This document shows, piece by piece, positions 52,513 through 60,369 of a stretch of 64,000 nucleotides of DNA. Each line of letters begins with the position of its first letter. Positions within the stretch are counted from its first letter, which is position 1. The notes under the pieces were generated by a model. That model did not search any database. It was given only the letters and a program-made list of their open reading frames with translations, and was not told where the DNA came from. Origin of the DNA: Pseudomonas mohnii (lineage in GTDB: Bacteria > Pseudomonadota > Gammaproteobacteria > Pseudomonadales > Pseudomonadaceae). The position numbers were made by a program, and so were the translations under genes. The DNA lies in assembly GCF_900105115.1 (NCBI RefSeq), contig NZ_FNRV01000001.1, forward strand, positions 4,572,501 to 4,636,500, given 5' to 3'.

Positions 52513-54924
52513 TTACTCGGGCAGTTTGTACGCAATCACATAGTCACCCATCTTGGTCCCCAGCGAACCATGACCGCCGACCACGAGCAGCACGTATTGT
52601 TTGCCGTCCTTGCCGGTGTAGGTCATTGGTGTCGCCTGGCCGCCGGCCGGCAGGCGCGACTTCCAGAGTTCCTTGCCGGTGTTGACGTCATAGGCGCGCA
52701 GGTACTGATCCAGGGTGCCGCTGAGGAAGCCGACGCCGCCGGCAGTGACCATCGAGCCGCCCATGCTTGGCACACCGAGGGGCAGGCCGATCGGCAGCGG
52801 CGAGCTGTCGCGGCTGGTGCCGTTCTTGCGTTTCCATACGACTTTGCTGGTGGTCAGGTCGATACCGGCCACGTAACCCCAGGACGGCGCCTGGCATGGC
52901 ACGCCGAACGGCGACATGAACGGATGCATGATCACCGCGTAAGGGGCGCCCGTGTTCAGCTGCACGCCAGAGGTTTCGCTCTCGCGCTTGCTGCCGGCCG
53001 CCACTTGGGCGCGCGGTACCATTTTCGAGACGAAGGCCATGTAGTTCGGGCTGGTGAACAACAGCTGGCGAACCGGGTCGACCGACACGCCGCCCCAGTT
53101 GAACACACCGACGTTACCCGGATAGATCAGGCTGCCCTGTTCCGATGGCGGGGTGTACTGGCCTTCGTAACGCAGTTCCTTGAACTGGATGCGGCACAGC
53201 ATCTGGTCGAACGGACTGGCACCCCACATGGCTTTTTCGGTCAGTTCCGGGGCCAGCAGGTTCAGGTCCGAACGGGCCTGGGTCGGCGCGGTGTGGTCAC
53301 CCTTCACGGCGCCTTGCGGGACCGGGATTTCACGGATCGGAATGATCGGCGTGCCGTCGCGACGGTCGAGGACGTACAGACTGCCTTGCTTGGTCGGTGC
53401 GATCAGCGCAGGTTTCACGCCGTCAGCGGTTTTCATGTCCAGCAGGGTTGGCTGGCTGCCGACGTCCATATCCCACAGGTCATGGTGGGTGAACTGGTAG
53501 TTCCAGCGCACCTTGCCGGTGGCCAGATCCAGAGCGACCAGGCCTGCGCTGAATTTTTCGGCGCCAGGGGTGCGGTCCCCGCCCCACTGGTCAGGCGTCT
53601 GATTGCCCAGCGGCAGGTAAACCATGCCGAGTTTTTCGTCGACGCTGGCCAGCGACCACATGTTCGCCGAATTGCGGCTGTAGGTCTGGCCCGGTGCCAA
53701 AGGCTCGGTGGCGTCCGGGTTGTTGCTGTCCCAGTTCCACACCAGGTGACCGTCGCGCACGTCGTAGGCGCGGATCACACCGGACGGCTCGTTGGTCGAC
53801 TCGTTGTCGGTGACGTGGCCACCCATGATCACCAGGTCACGGGTGATCGCGGCCGGCGAGGTGGAGTAGTAGCCACCCGGCGTGAACGGGCCGATGCCCT
53901 GGGTCAAGTCCACCACGCCATTGTTGCCGAAGCCTTCGCAGATCTTGCCGGTGTCGGCATTCAGTGCGATCAGGCGCGCATCGGCGGTCGGCAGGTACAG
54001 GCGACGCGGGCAAGCCTGGGCAACGGCTTTACCGGCGTCGGAGATGACGGCGGACGCAGCGGTTTCAGACTTGGCGTAAGCGGCTTCGTCGTAGTACGAC
54101 ACGCCACGGCAGGTCATGTGGGCGAAGCCCTTGAAGCCCACCGGGCTCTTGATCTGCGGGTCGAAGCGCCAGATTTCCTTGCCGGTGTCCGGGTCCAGCG
54201 CCAGCACCTTGCTGTGGGCGGTACAGGCGTAGAGCATGCCGTTGGCTTTGAGCGGGGTGTTCTCGTTGGTCAGTTCCACCGGGTCATCGGCGGTCGGCAG
54301 GTCGCCGGTGCGAATGCGCCAGGCTTCCTGCAACTTGCTGACGTTGCCGGGGGTGATTTGCTTGAGCGGCGAGTAGCGATCACCGAATTCGGTGCGGCCA
54401 TAGGCCTGCCAGTCGCCTTCGGGCATTTGTGGCGCGGTGCTGGTCATGTCGGCGCTGTCGCGGCCCAACTCGCCGAGGACTTCACCGGGGTGGGTGAACT
54501 GGCTGGCAAGGGCGGTGGCACCGGCCAGCACCACGGCCACGCTCAACGCACCGGTGCCCAGTGTCGCGGGGCCGTCACGCAGCAGTGGACGACGGAACCA
54601 TGGCACAAGCATGACGATGCCGAGGGCGAACCACAGCGCCAGACGCGGCACCAGTTGCCACCAGTCGAGGCCCACTTCCCACAAGGCCCAGACGGTGCTG
54701 GTGAACAGCACCAGCGCGTACAGGCCCAGGGCAGCGCGACGGGCGGCGATCAGCAGAACGCCGGTCAACGCAATGCCGATACCGGCCAGCAGGTAGTACA
54801 GCGAGCCGCCCAGCATGCTCAGCTTGATCCCCCCGGCCAGCATGGCCAGGCCCATTAGCAGAAGCAGTATGCCGAGCAAGGTCGGCAATAGACGGCTTCG
54901 ACCCAAGGCACCCTCAGTGCTCAT
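52513..54924 (-). CDS. gcd: Membrane-bound PQQ-dependent glucose dehydrogenase
   Basis: Oxidises glucose to gluconolactone in the periplasm and feeds electrons to ubiquinone; in pseudomonads this is the entry of the peripheral glucose pathway and the source of gluconic acid that solubilises phosphate. 803 residues: five N-terminal membrane segments (about 10-140), then an eight-bladed PQQ propeller starting WQAYGRTEFGDRYSPL, with CRGVSYYDE and the C-terminal TPMTYTGKDGKQYVLLVVGG. Start ATG 54924 with ACGGAG upstream. The oprB porin gene lies further upstream on the same strand. Confidence 0.96.
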   Translation of the reverse strand: MSTEGALGRSRLLPTLLGILLLLMGLAMLAGGIKLSMLGGSLYYLLAGIGIALTGVLLIAARRAALGLYALVLFTSTVWALWEVGLDWWQLVPRLALWFALGIVMLVPWFRRPLLRDGPATLGTGALSVAVVLAGATALASQFTHPGEVLGELGRDSADMTSTAPQMPEGDWQAYGRTEFGDRYSPLKQITPGNVSKLQEAWRIRTGDLPTADDPVELTNENTPLKANGMLYACTAHSKVLALDPDTGKEIWRFDPQIKSPVGFKGFAHMTCRGVSYYDEAAYAKSETAASAVISDAGKAVAQACPRRLYLPTADARLIALNADTGKICEGFGNNGVVDLTQGIGPFTPGGYYSTSPAAITRDLVIMGGHVTDNESTNEPSGVIRAYDVRDGHLVWNWDSNNPDATEPLAPGQTYSRNSANMWSLASVDEKLGMVYLPLGNQTPDQWGGDRTPGAEKFSAGLVALDLATGKVRWNYQFTHHDLWDMDVGSQPTLLDMKTADGVKPALIAPTKQGSLYVLDRRDGTPIIPIREIPVPQGAVKGDHTAPTQARSDLNLLAPELTEKAMWGASPFDQMLCRIQFKELRYEGQYTPPSEQGSLIYPGNVGVFNWGGVSVDPVRQLLFTSPNYMAFVSKMVPRAQVAAGSKRESETSGVQLNTGAPYAVIMHPFMSPFGVPCQAPSWGYVAGIDLTTSKVVWKRKNGTSRDSSPLPIGLPLGVPSMGGSMVTAGGVGFLSGTLDQYLRAYDVNTGKELWKSRLPAGGQATPMTYTGKDGKQYVLLVVGGHGSLGTKMGDYVIAYKLPE

Positions 54925-54954
54925 AGTGTGATTCTCCGTGACGTTTCAAGTTGT

Positions 54955-54992
54955 CCCGCGCCAGTTCACTGTAGATGACGATCCGGCGCGGG
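54955..54992. promoter_or_regulatory. Inverted repeat in the gcd upstream region
   Basis: CCCGCGCC at 54955-54962 and GGCGCGGG at 54985-54992: perfect 8-bp arms with a 22-bp spacer, 31 bp before the gcd start. Possible operator or leader hairpin. Confidence 0.4.
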
Positions 54993-55030
54993 CATGGTTC
55001 AGATAAAAACGGTTTGATTGATGCAACCAC

Positions 55031-55133
55031 CTGTAGGAGCGAGCCTGCTCGCGATGGACCCGAAAACTACGCGGGGTGTCAGGCAACCAACGTTATCGTT
55101 GACGACCATCGCGAGCAGGCTCGCTCCTACAGG
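55031..55133. repeat. REPIN between gcd and oprB
   Basis: CTGTAGGAGCGAGCCTGCTC and its complement. The spacer sequence is related, in opposite orientation, to that of the 34784 copy (AACGTTATCGTTGACGACCA). Confidence 0.9.
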
Positions 55134-55147
55134 GTTTGTGGCGTGGG

Positions 55148-56530
55148 TCAGAACGATGACTGGATCTTGATCCCGCCAATCAGCGCGTCATCGACCTGGT
55201 CCACGCCACCGGGGTGACGGATGTACTGCAGGTTCGGGCGCACGGTCAGCCAGTGGGTGACGTGCACGCCGTAATAGAGTTCGGCGCTGTATTCGGTGTC
55301 CTGGGGCGGCAGAAAGGCCGGATTGTCGTAATCGAAGACGGCGTGGGCCTGATTGGTCGCCTCGGCGTTTTTGCGGTAGGCCGGGTTGACGTGGACGCGG
55401 GCCATGGCGAAGCCGATGTCATCCTTGGCGCGGGCATCGAACAGGCCTTTGTAGACGAGGCCGGCCTGGACATAGTTGTCGATGGCGTTGGTCTTCTTGT
55501 CGTGCATCGTGCCGTTGGCGAACAGGCTCAAACCGCGACTGTTATCGCTGGCGACGCTGGTGACCTGCTGCTGAAGGCCGAGCCATACGCCGTGTTTGCT
55601 CGACGCGCTGCGGTAGGCCTCACCGCTCAGGGCCGCGGGCTGGCCGTTGCTGTCCTTATAGACGTCCGTGGCCTTGGCGCTGCTGTAGTAGTAACCGGCG
55701 CGGTATTCGCCGGGCAGACCGTTGAGCTTCGGCGCCCACACCAGTTCCACCGGCAGGACCGTGCCTTGGGTGCCGCTGCCGCTGAGCTTGAAGCCGTTGT
55801 CACGATCAAGGTTCGACGGGTTTTGCTCGTAGGCACCGACCTGTGCGTACAGCTCGGGCGTCAGGTGATATTTGACCCGCATTGCCCATTGGCTGACCGG
55901 CCAGTTGTACCAGATGCCACCGGCCCAGTTGCCGACCTGGGAGCCGCAGAACGCCAGGTTCTGGAAGTCGCAAGGGAAGCTGTTGAAGTCTTCGCCTTCG
56001 CCAAAGCGGCCGACCTTGATGTCGAGTGTCTGGTCGAGGAATTTCTGCTGATACCACATCTGCGTCAGGCGCGTGGTCTGGCCACGTCCCCAGACTTCCT
56101 GCGCCGAGGTGAAGCCGCCGACACGCGGATCGTTGATCCGGTCGTTGCTGATGTTGTTGCCGCTGCGTTTGGTCACGGTCAGCTGAAATTCGGCGTCGTT
56201 CCAGCCGAGGATCTTCTGCAGATCCAGATGCGTACCGAGGCCGAACTGGTCGCTGTAGCGCGCGGTGCGATCGTGGTCGTAGCCGCCGTGCAGGTTGCTG
56301 CCCATTTCGCCGGTGTAATCCAGTTTGAATTCGTAGCCCTTGTCCGCCAGTTCGGTGCGCGTGCCGTTCCAGTCGCCGAGCATCCACGGTGAGTCGCTAT
56401 CAAAGGCCGCCGCAGCCTGGGCGCAGGTGACGAGGCTCATCGCGGTCAATCCGCCGATCAGGTTCAAGGCGTTTCGGCAGGCGACAGGCGTAAAGACAGC
56501 GCTGTCTTTCGGAGATTGTAAATCAGGCAT
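55148..56530 (-). CDS. oprB: Carbohydrate-selective porin OprB
   Basis: Outer-membrane glucose/sugar channel, 460 residues. A long n-region plus hydrophobic stretch (ALNLIGGLTAMSLVTCAQAAAA) is the signal peptide; the mature part begins FDSDSPWMLGDWNGTRTELADKGYEF, the family opening, and ends with an aromatic-terminated strand (GGIKIQSSF). Upstream of gcd on the same strand, as with oprB near gcd in P. putida, so it supplies glucose to the periplasmic dehydrogenase. The start is uncertain: ATG 56530 lacks a clear Shine-Dalgarno, and a TTG at 56581 is an alternative. Confidence 0.9.
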   Translation of the reverse strand: MPDLQSPKDSAVFTPVACRNALNLIGGLTAMSLVTCAQAAAAFDSDSPWMLGDWNGTRTELADKGYEFKLDYTGEMGSNLHGGYDHDRTARYSDQFGLGTHLDLQKILGWNDAEFQLTVTKRSGNNISNDRINDPRVGGFTSAQEVWGRGQTTRLTQMWYQQKFLDQTLDIKVGRFGEGEDFNSFPCDFQNLAFCGSQVGNWAGGIWYNWPVSQWAMRVKYHLTPELYAQVGAYEQNPSNLDRDNGFKLSGSGTQGTVLPVELVWAPKLNGLPGEYRAGYYYSSAKATDVYKDSNGQPAALSGEAYRSASSKHGVWLGLQQQVTSVASDNSRGLSLFANGTMHDKKTNAIDNYVQAGLVYKGLFDARAKDDIGFAMARVHVNPAYRKNAEATNQAHAVFDYDNPAFLPPQDTEYSAELYYGVHVTHWLTVRPNLQYIRHPGGVDQVDDALIGGIKIQSSF

Positions 56531-56889
56531 AGAGGGGAAATTCTTGATCTTTTTCTGGGGATGATTGGAAACGGCAGGCAAGATGCGTATTAGCGGAAGC
56601 GTTTCAGCTAAGGCCGGTGCAAGGATAATGTTCTGTTACAAATAGAGAAAGCGCTTTGTTGAGATGCATTCTTTCGCAATCCGTAACAGTGTAGGCGCGA
56701 GCCTGCTCGCGGTGGACTTGAACGAAAACGCGCAAAACCAGATGCCCAGCGGTGTCATTGCGTTTTTCGCGAACAAGCTCGCTCCTGCAGGATCCCAAGA
56801 TCACCTACAGTTGATAGAGCGCTTCCACCCGAAGAAGCCCTCGGCTAAGGTGCGCGGCTTCCAATCCTCACTCTGCTCGAAGGCCCGGC
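56531..56889. other. Divergent region upstream of oprB
   Basis: A 359-bp gap between oprB (minus) and the VF530 gene (plus). It contains a degenerate REPIN (56690-56791) and an A/T-rich stretch (56625-56690) presumed to hold the oprB promoter. No confident operator for a sugar regulator was found. Confidence 0.5.
56690..56791. repeat. Degenerate REPIN
   Basis: GTAGGCGCGAGCCTGCTCGC at the left; TTCGCGAACAAGCTCGCTCC at the right; several mismatches. Confidence 0.7.
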
Positions 56890-57120
56890 ATGACCGAACA
56901 CAACACTGACCCGCTGCACGGCGTGACCCTGGAACAGATCCTCAACGCCCTGGTTGAGCATTATGAGTGGTCCGGGCTGGCCGAGCGCATCGATATTCGC
57001 TGCTTCAAGAGTGATCCGAGCATCAAGTCGAGCCTGACGTTCCTGCGTAAAACCCCTTGGGCACGGGAGAAGGTCGAGCGCCTCTACGTCAAGCTGATGC
57101 GCACCAAGCGCCCGCTCTGA
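56890..57120 (+). CDS. VF530 family DNA-binding-like protein (DUF2132)
   Basis: 76-residue small protein; the family has a SAP-like helical fold. Conserved features: [54 protein letters not shown]. It is likely a small nucleic-acid-binding or structural protein; the biological role is unknown. Start ATG 56890. Next gene starts 14 bp downstream. Confidence 0.9.
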   Translation: MTEHNTDPLHGVTLEQILNALVEHYEWSGLAERIDIRCFKSDPSIKSSLTFLRKTPWAREKVERLYVKLMRTKRPL

Positions 57121-57134
57121 ACAGGGTCAACCCG

Positions 57135-57767
57135 ATGGCGACCGGGTCTGTCGCGCGACGTCATTTTGTTGCCGTGGCAGCGGTCTTGGGTTGGGCCGGC
57201 CTGAGCATCCAGATGTACCTGATTTTCTATTCGCGGTGGACCCTGGGCGCCAGTCTGCTGGGTGGGTTGATGAGCTTTTTCAGCTACTTCACCGTGCTGA
57301 GCAATACGCTGGTGGCGACGGTCCTGACCTGTGAATTGACGTCCCGCGAATCCGCTGCACGGCGCTGGTTTTTGCAATCGTCGGTCAGTAGCGGCGTTGC
57401 CGTGAGCATCGCCGTGGTCAGCCTGGCCTACAACCTGTTACTGCGCCATTTGTGGCATCCCCAGGGCTGGCAGTGGCTGGCCGATGAGCTGCTGCACGAC
57501 ATCATGCCGCTGCTGTTCCTGGTGTATTGGTGGTGTTGTGTGCCCAAGGGCCTATTGCGGCTGGGACACATCGCGTTGTGGGTGATTTATCCGCTGCTGT
57601 ACTTCGGCTATTCGCTGCTGCGCGGGCATTTGCTGGCGGTTTATCCCTATCCGTTCGTTGATGTGGAGAAGCTGGGTTATCCACAGGTGTTCATCAATGC
57701 CGGGGGATTGTTGGCGGGGTTTGTGTTGATTGCGTTGTTGATGGTTGGCCTGGATCGACGGCGTTAA
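57135..57767 (+). CDS. Pr6Pr family six-helix membrane protein
   Basis: 210 residues with six hydrophobic segments (for example FVAVAAVLGWAGLSIQMYLI, TVLSNTLVATVLTCEL, MPLLFLVYWWCCVP). The Pr6Pr/FAR-17a-like family motifs F-S-Y-F-T-V-L-S-N and YPYPFVDVEKLGYPQVFINA are clear. Function unknown in bacteria. Short gap to the VF530 gene implies co-transcription. Start ATG 57135. Confidence 0.85.
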   Translation: MATGSVARRHFVAVAAVLGWAGLSIQMYLIFYSRWTLGASLLGGLMSFFSYFTVLSNTLVATVLTCELTSRESAARRWFLQSSVSSGVAVSIAVVSLAYNLLLRHLWHPQGWQWLADELLHDIMPLLFLVYWWCCVPKGLLRLGHIALWVIYPLLYFGYSLLRGHLLAVYPYPFVDVEKLGYPQVFINAGGLLAGFVLIALLMVGLDRRR

Positions 57768-57768
57768 C

Positions 57769-57910
57769 CCTGTGGGAGCTGGCTTGCCAGCGATGACGGC
57801 CTGAAAGGCGCCTTTGAAGTGCCTGCCAATCCGCTATCGCGGGCAAGCCCGCTCCCACAAAGGTTTGCTGCACACAGATCCAATGTGGGAACGAGCCTGC
57901 TCGCGATGGG
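57769..57910. repeat. Cluster of three REP sequences of three subtypes
   Basis: Units at about 57769-57796 (GTGGGAGCTGGCTTGCCAGC), 57833-57862 (ATCGCGGGCAAGCCCGCTCC) and 57883-57910 (GTGGGAACGAGCCTGCTCGC), between convergent genes. The first two are inverted relative to each other. Confidence 0.8.
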
Positions 57911-57923
57911 GCCCTAAAGCCGG

Positions 57924-58709
57924 TCACTCTTCGTCAGTGTTATCCAACCGCCAGTAACCCACGGCCTTGACGAACTGCTCATCCAGCCCATGCTCATCGA
58001 GCAACACTCGACGGATCTGCCGCGACACCTTGGTCTCGGTCGCGACCCAGGCATACAGGCTGCCAGTGGGCACCTTGATCTGCCGTACGGTGCTCAGCAG
58101 GTGGTCCTTGCCACCCTCGCGCAGCACCCAGATCACATTGACCTGGGCAGCGCTCTCCAGCACTTGCTGCTCCTTGCCGTTTTCCACTTCGATAATCACC
58201 AACGCGCGCCGATTCGCCGGCAAGCCTTCAAGACGCCGGGCAATGGCGGGCAGGGCGGTTTCGTCGCCGATCAGCAGATAGCTGTCGAACATGTCCGGCA
58301 CGATCATCGAACCGCGCGGCCCGCCGATGTGCAGGAACTGCCCCGGCTTGGCCTGTTCGGCCCAGGTCGAGGCAGGGCCGTCGCCGTGCAGCACGAAGTC
58401 GATGTCCAGCTCCAGCGTGTCCAGGTCATAGCGACGCGGGGTGTAGTCGCGCATGGCCGGCATCGGGCCGTCGCTTTTGCCGGCGCCGAGTACCAGGGTT
58501 TCCAGCGCTGCCTGTTCCGCCGCGTTTTGCGGGAATAGCAGTTTGACGTGATCGTCCGTACCGAGGCTAACAAAACCCGCCAGCTCAGGCCCGCCCAGGG
58601 TAATCCGGCGCATGCGCGGGGTCAGGTCGACCACCCGCAACACTTCCAGGCGCCGGCGTTTGATTTCGTGCATGACGCGATGAATGGCTTGGGTAACGAC
58701 TTCAGTCAT
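57924..58709 (-). CDS. Siderophore-interacting protein / ferric-siderophore reductase (YqjH-like)
   Basis: 261-residue flavin reductase of the ViuB/YqjH family, which releases iron from ferric siderophores using NAD(P)H. FAD-binding signature RDYTPRRYDLDTLELDIDFVLHG, then GPRGSMIVPDMFDSYLLIGDETALPAI for NAD(P)H; the C-terminus (VKAVGYWRLDNTDEE) matches the group. Start ATG 58709 overlaps the stop of the PadR-type gene (ATGA), so both are translated together. In E. coli the pair is divergent (yqjH/yqjI); here it forms one operon. Confidence 0.92.
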   Translation of the reverse strand: MTEVVTQAIHRVMHEIKRRRLEVLRVVDLTPRMRRITLGGPELAGFVSLGTDDHVKLLFPQNAAEQAALETLVLGAGKSDGPMPAMRDYTPRRYDLDTLELDIDFVLHGDGPASTWAEQAKPGQFLHIGGPRGSMIVPDMFDSYLLIGDETALPAIARRLEGLPANRRALVIIEVENGKEQQVLESAAQVNVIWVLREGGKDHLLSTVRQIKVPTGSLYAWVATETKVSRQIRRVLLDEHGLDEQFVKAVGYWRLDNTDEE

Positions 58710-59281
58710 TCGGCTTTCTCCTGGGCAGCTTGAACGGCGGGGCCGTCGACGATGGCTTTGGCGGTGTCGTTGAGCAGGGTCGCGACACGCCGGATTTCTT
58801 CCGTGCTCCATCGGCCGTGGTGCAGTTGCAGGGCATGGCGCAGGTTGTGCACCGCCTCGTGGATTTCGGGTGGGCGATCATGGCCACGCAGGGAACGTTT
58901 ACTGACATCGATGCGCACCCGCACGCCTTCAAGGGCGACGGCTTGCTCGGCCAGGGATTGACGCCCGGCGTCGGTCACGCAATAGCGTTTTTTCCCGCCT
59001 TCAGCGTCGCCCTGAATCATTTCGCTCTCTTCCAGAAAGGTCAGGGTCGGGTAAATCACGCCGGGGCTGGGGCTGTAGGCACCGTCGAACATGCCTTCGA
59101 TCTGGCGGATCAGGTCGTAGCCATGGCAAGGCTGTTCGGCGATCAGCGCCAGCAACAGCAATTTCAGGTCACCGGGGGCGAAAACCCGGGGGCCGCGCCC
59201 ACCGCGCTCGCGGCCGGGGCGTTTCTCGAATCCGTCGCGGCCGTCGCCGTGTTCGCGGTAGGGGGAATGATGGTCTCTCAT
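58706..59281 (-). CDS. PadR-family metal-responsive regulator, YqjI-like
   Basis: 191 residues. A His/Arg/Gly-rich N-terminal tail (MRDHHSPYREHGDGRDG) precedes a PadR winged helix (LKLLLLALIAEQPCHGYDLI, SPSPGVIYPTLTFLEE) and a C-terminal dimerisation helix region. E. coli YqjI has a similar metal-binding tail and represses yqjH until nickel (or iron) is bound. The tail here has fewer His/Cys residues than E. coli's, so metal specificity may differ. It is followed by the reductase gene (4-bp overlap) and preceded by a perfect palindrome, suggesting autorepression of the operon. Confidence 0.9.
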   Translation of the reverse strand: MRDHHSPYREHGDGRDGFEKRPGRERGGRGPRVFAPGDLKLLLLALIAEQPCHGYDLIRQIEGMFDGAYSPSPGVIYPTLTFLEESEMIQGDAEGGKKRYCVTDAGRQSLAEQAVALEGVRVRIDVSKRSLRGHDRPPEIHEAVHNLRHALQLHHGRWSTEEIRRVATLLNDTAKAIVDGPAVQAAQEKAE

Positions 59282-59312
59282 TTGTGCTTTCTCTCGTCGT
59301 GTTTAGATACAA

Positions 59313-59330
59313 CTTAAGATATATCTTAAG
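59313..59330. promoter_or_regulatory. Perfect 18-bp palindrome, probable YqjI/PadR operator
   Basis: CTTAAGATATATCTTAAG, symmetric with no mismatch, 31 bp upstream of the regulator's start codon, within AT-rich DNA where the promoter should lie. A TTGCTT at 59335-59340 on the minus strand could be part of the promoter, which the palindrome would then overlap. Confidence 0.7.
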
Positions 59331-59479
59331 AAAAAAGCAAGCCCCACCGACCGATGGCCACCCCGATCGTCGAGCCGCTGAGCCAGCCAACAGCGCGAAA
59401 ATAGTGTGACCAAAACGGGTGAAAAAGTTTAAATTAGTGTTAACTCTCTAATATTATCTTTTGGCCTATTGAATGCGGG

Positions 59480-59501
59480 GCTTGTGGTATTGGTCTTACA
59501 G
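59480..59501 (+). repeat. 22-bp direct repeat, copy 1
   Basis: GCTTGTGGTATTGGTCTTAC then AG; matches copy 2 at 19 of 22 positions, 66 bp apart centre to centre. Possible regulator site. Confidence 0.6.
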
Positions 59502-59545
59502 AAGTAACTTGGGTAGTGTCTGCGAGTCATTGTCGTTAGTGTCCG

Positions 59546-59567
59546 GCTTGTAGTATTTCTCTTACAG
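59546..59567 (+). repeat. 22-bp direct repeat, copy 2
   Basis: GCTTGTAGTATTTCTCTTAC then AG. It contains TGTA...TACA half-sites, as in sites of LuxR-type response regulators. Confidence 0.6.
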
Positions 59568-59691
59568 TCAGACATTCTAATTTAAATAATTTCAGGTTTT
59601 TTCTTGCTGCCTTGATAGTGCTTTGGCTACGCACTTGCAGGAATTTGCCTGCTTACTTTCCAGATAAATTGATCGATCATCTTTCGGCGTT

Positions 59692-59747
59692 GAAAGTTCA
59701 GTTGAGCAACTAGCTGCTCGTGACGGTTTTGCTCAACTTGAACTTTC
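59692..59747 (+). promoter_or_regulatory. Long hairpin in the 5' UTR of the fimbrial operon
   Basis: GAAAGTTCAGTTGAGCAA pairs with TTGCTCAACTTGAACTTTC (one bulged base) across a 19-nt loop, ending 35 nt before the subunit start codon. It has no T run, so it is probably an mRNA-stabilising or regulatory structure rather than a terminator. Confidence 0.65.
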
Positions 59748-59782
59748 TGCGCTAATCCTTTTTAAAAGACAGGTACTGAAAG

Positions 59783-60259
59783 ATGCTCAAGAAAATCGCG
59801 TTCGCTGCTCCTCTGGCTGTTCTGGCACTGAGTTCTTCCATGGCGTTTGCCGCCACTGAAGCCAAGCACTCCATCAGCCTGATTGCCCACGTGCCGGCCG
59901 ACGACTTCTACGCGGTCCCGGTTGATTCGGATCTGGTCAACAAAGACCAGGATATGAGCTACAACCCGTCTACCGGCTCCATGCGAACCGTCGACGGGCA
60001 CTTTGATGTCCTTCACACCGCCGGTAAGGTAAACGCCCGACTCGAAGGCGTGCCGAAGCTGATTGCCGGTAACAAGGCAATCGATTTGAAAGTCGAACTC
60101 AACGGCAAAGCGTTGACAACCACTTCGCAAGAAGTTGTGGGCGATACCGAATCCAATACTCGTTATCGCGCGCCGTTCAAGATCAGTGCGGTCGGCGGCA
60201 AACCTGATTCGGGCGACTACACCGGCGTTGTCATGTTGGTGGTTGAACCTTCCGTCTAA
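59783..60259 (+). CDS. CS1-type (alpha-family) fimbrial major subunit
   Basis: 158-residue secreted pilin. Signal peptide at residues 1-23 (ends SSMAFA). The mature N-terminus (ATEAKHSISLIAHVPADDFYAV) is the donor strand inserted into the neighbouring subunit; the C-terminus GDYTGVVMLVVEP matches the CS1/CFA-I pilin ending. Such pilins polymerise into adhesive fibres via an alpha-type usher. The gene follows a long leader hairpin and is separated from the usher gene by a hairpin, as expected for a highly expressed first gene. Confidence 0.88.
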   Translation: MLKKIAFAAPLAVLALSSSMAFAATEAKHSISLIAHVPADDFYAVPVDSDLVNKDQDMSYNPSTGSMRTVDGHFDVLHTAGKVNARLEGVPKLIAGNKAIDLKVELNGKALTTTSQEVVGDTESNTRYRAPFKISAVGGKPDSGDYTGVVMLVVEPSV

Positions 60260-60304
60260 GTTTAAACACGACGGTAAAACGCTTACTTGCTTCAAGTAAC
60301 GTAA

Positions 60305-60336
60305 CCGGTCGACAAACAACTCTGTCTGTCGACCGG
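60305..60336 (+). promoter_or_regulatory. Intercistronic hairpin between pilin and usher genes
   Basis: Perfect 10-bp stem (CCGGTCGACA/TGTCGACCGG), 12-nt loop, followed by GCTTTGACTTTC, a weak U-rich stretch. Likely lowers usher expression relative to pilin by partial termination or 3' protection of the pilin mRNA. Confidence 0.65.
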
Positions 60337-60369
60337 GCTTTGACTTTCTCGTAATCAGAGTACTTGTTC

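Larger units (their letters stand above)
59282..59782. other. AT-rich control region between YqjI-like gene and fimbrial operon
   Basis: A 501-bp gap with no ORF of note. From left to right: the palindromic operator (59313-59330); about 60 bp at roughly 28% GC (59401-59460); a direct-repeat pair (59480-59501, 59546-59567); more AT-rich DNA; and a long hairpin (59692-59747). A ribosome site (AGACAGG, then 9 nt) leads into the major subunit at 59783. The composition suggests acquired DNA and silencing by MvaT-type proteins, which is inference. Confidence 0.6.

Noticed and set aside
52570..54858. Long plus-strand frame opposite gcd
   Set aside because: Shadow of gcd; low-complexity Ala/Val/Arg composition, no family match.
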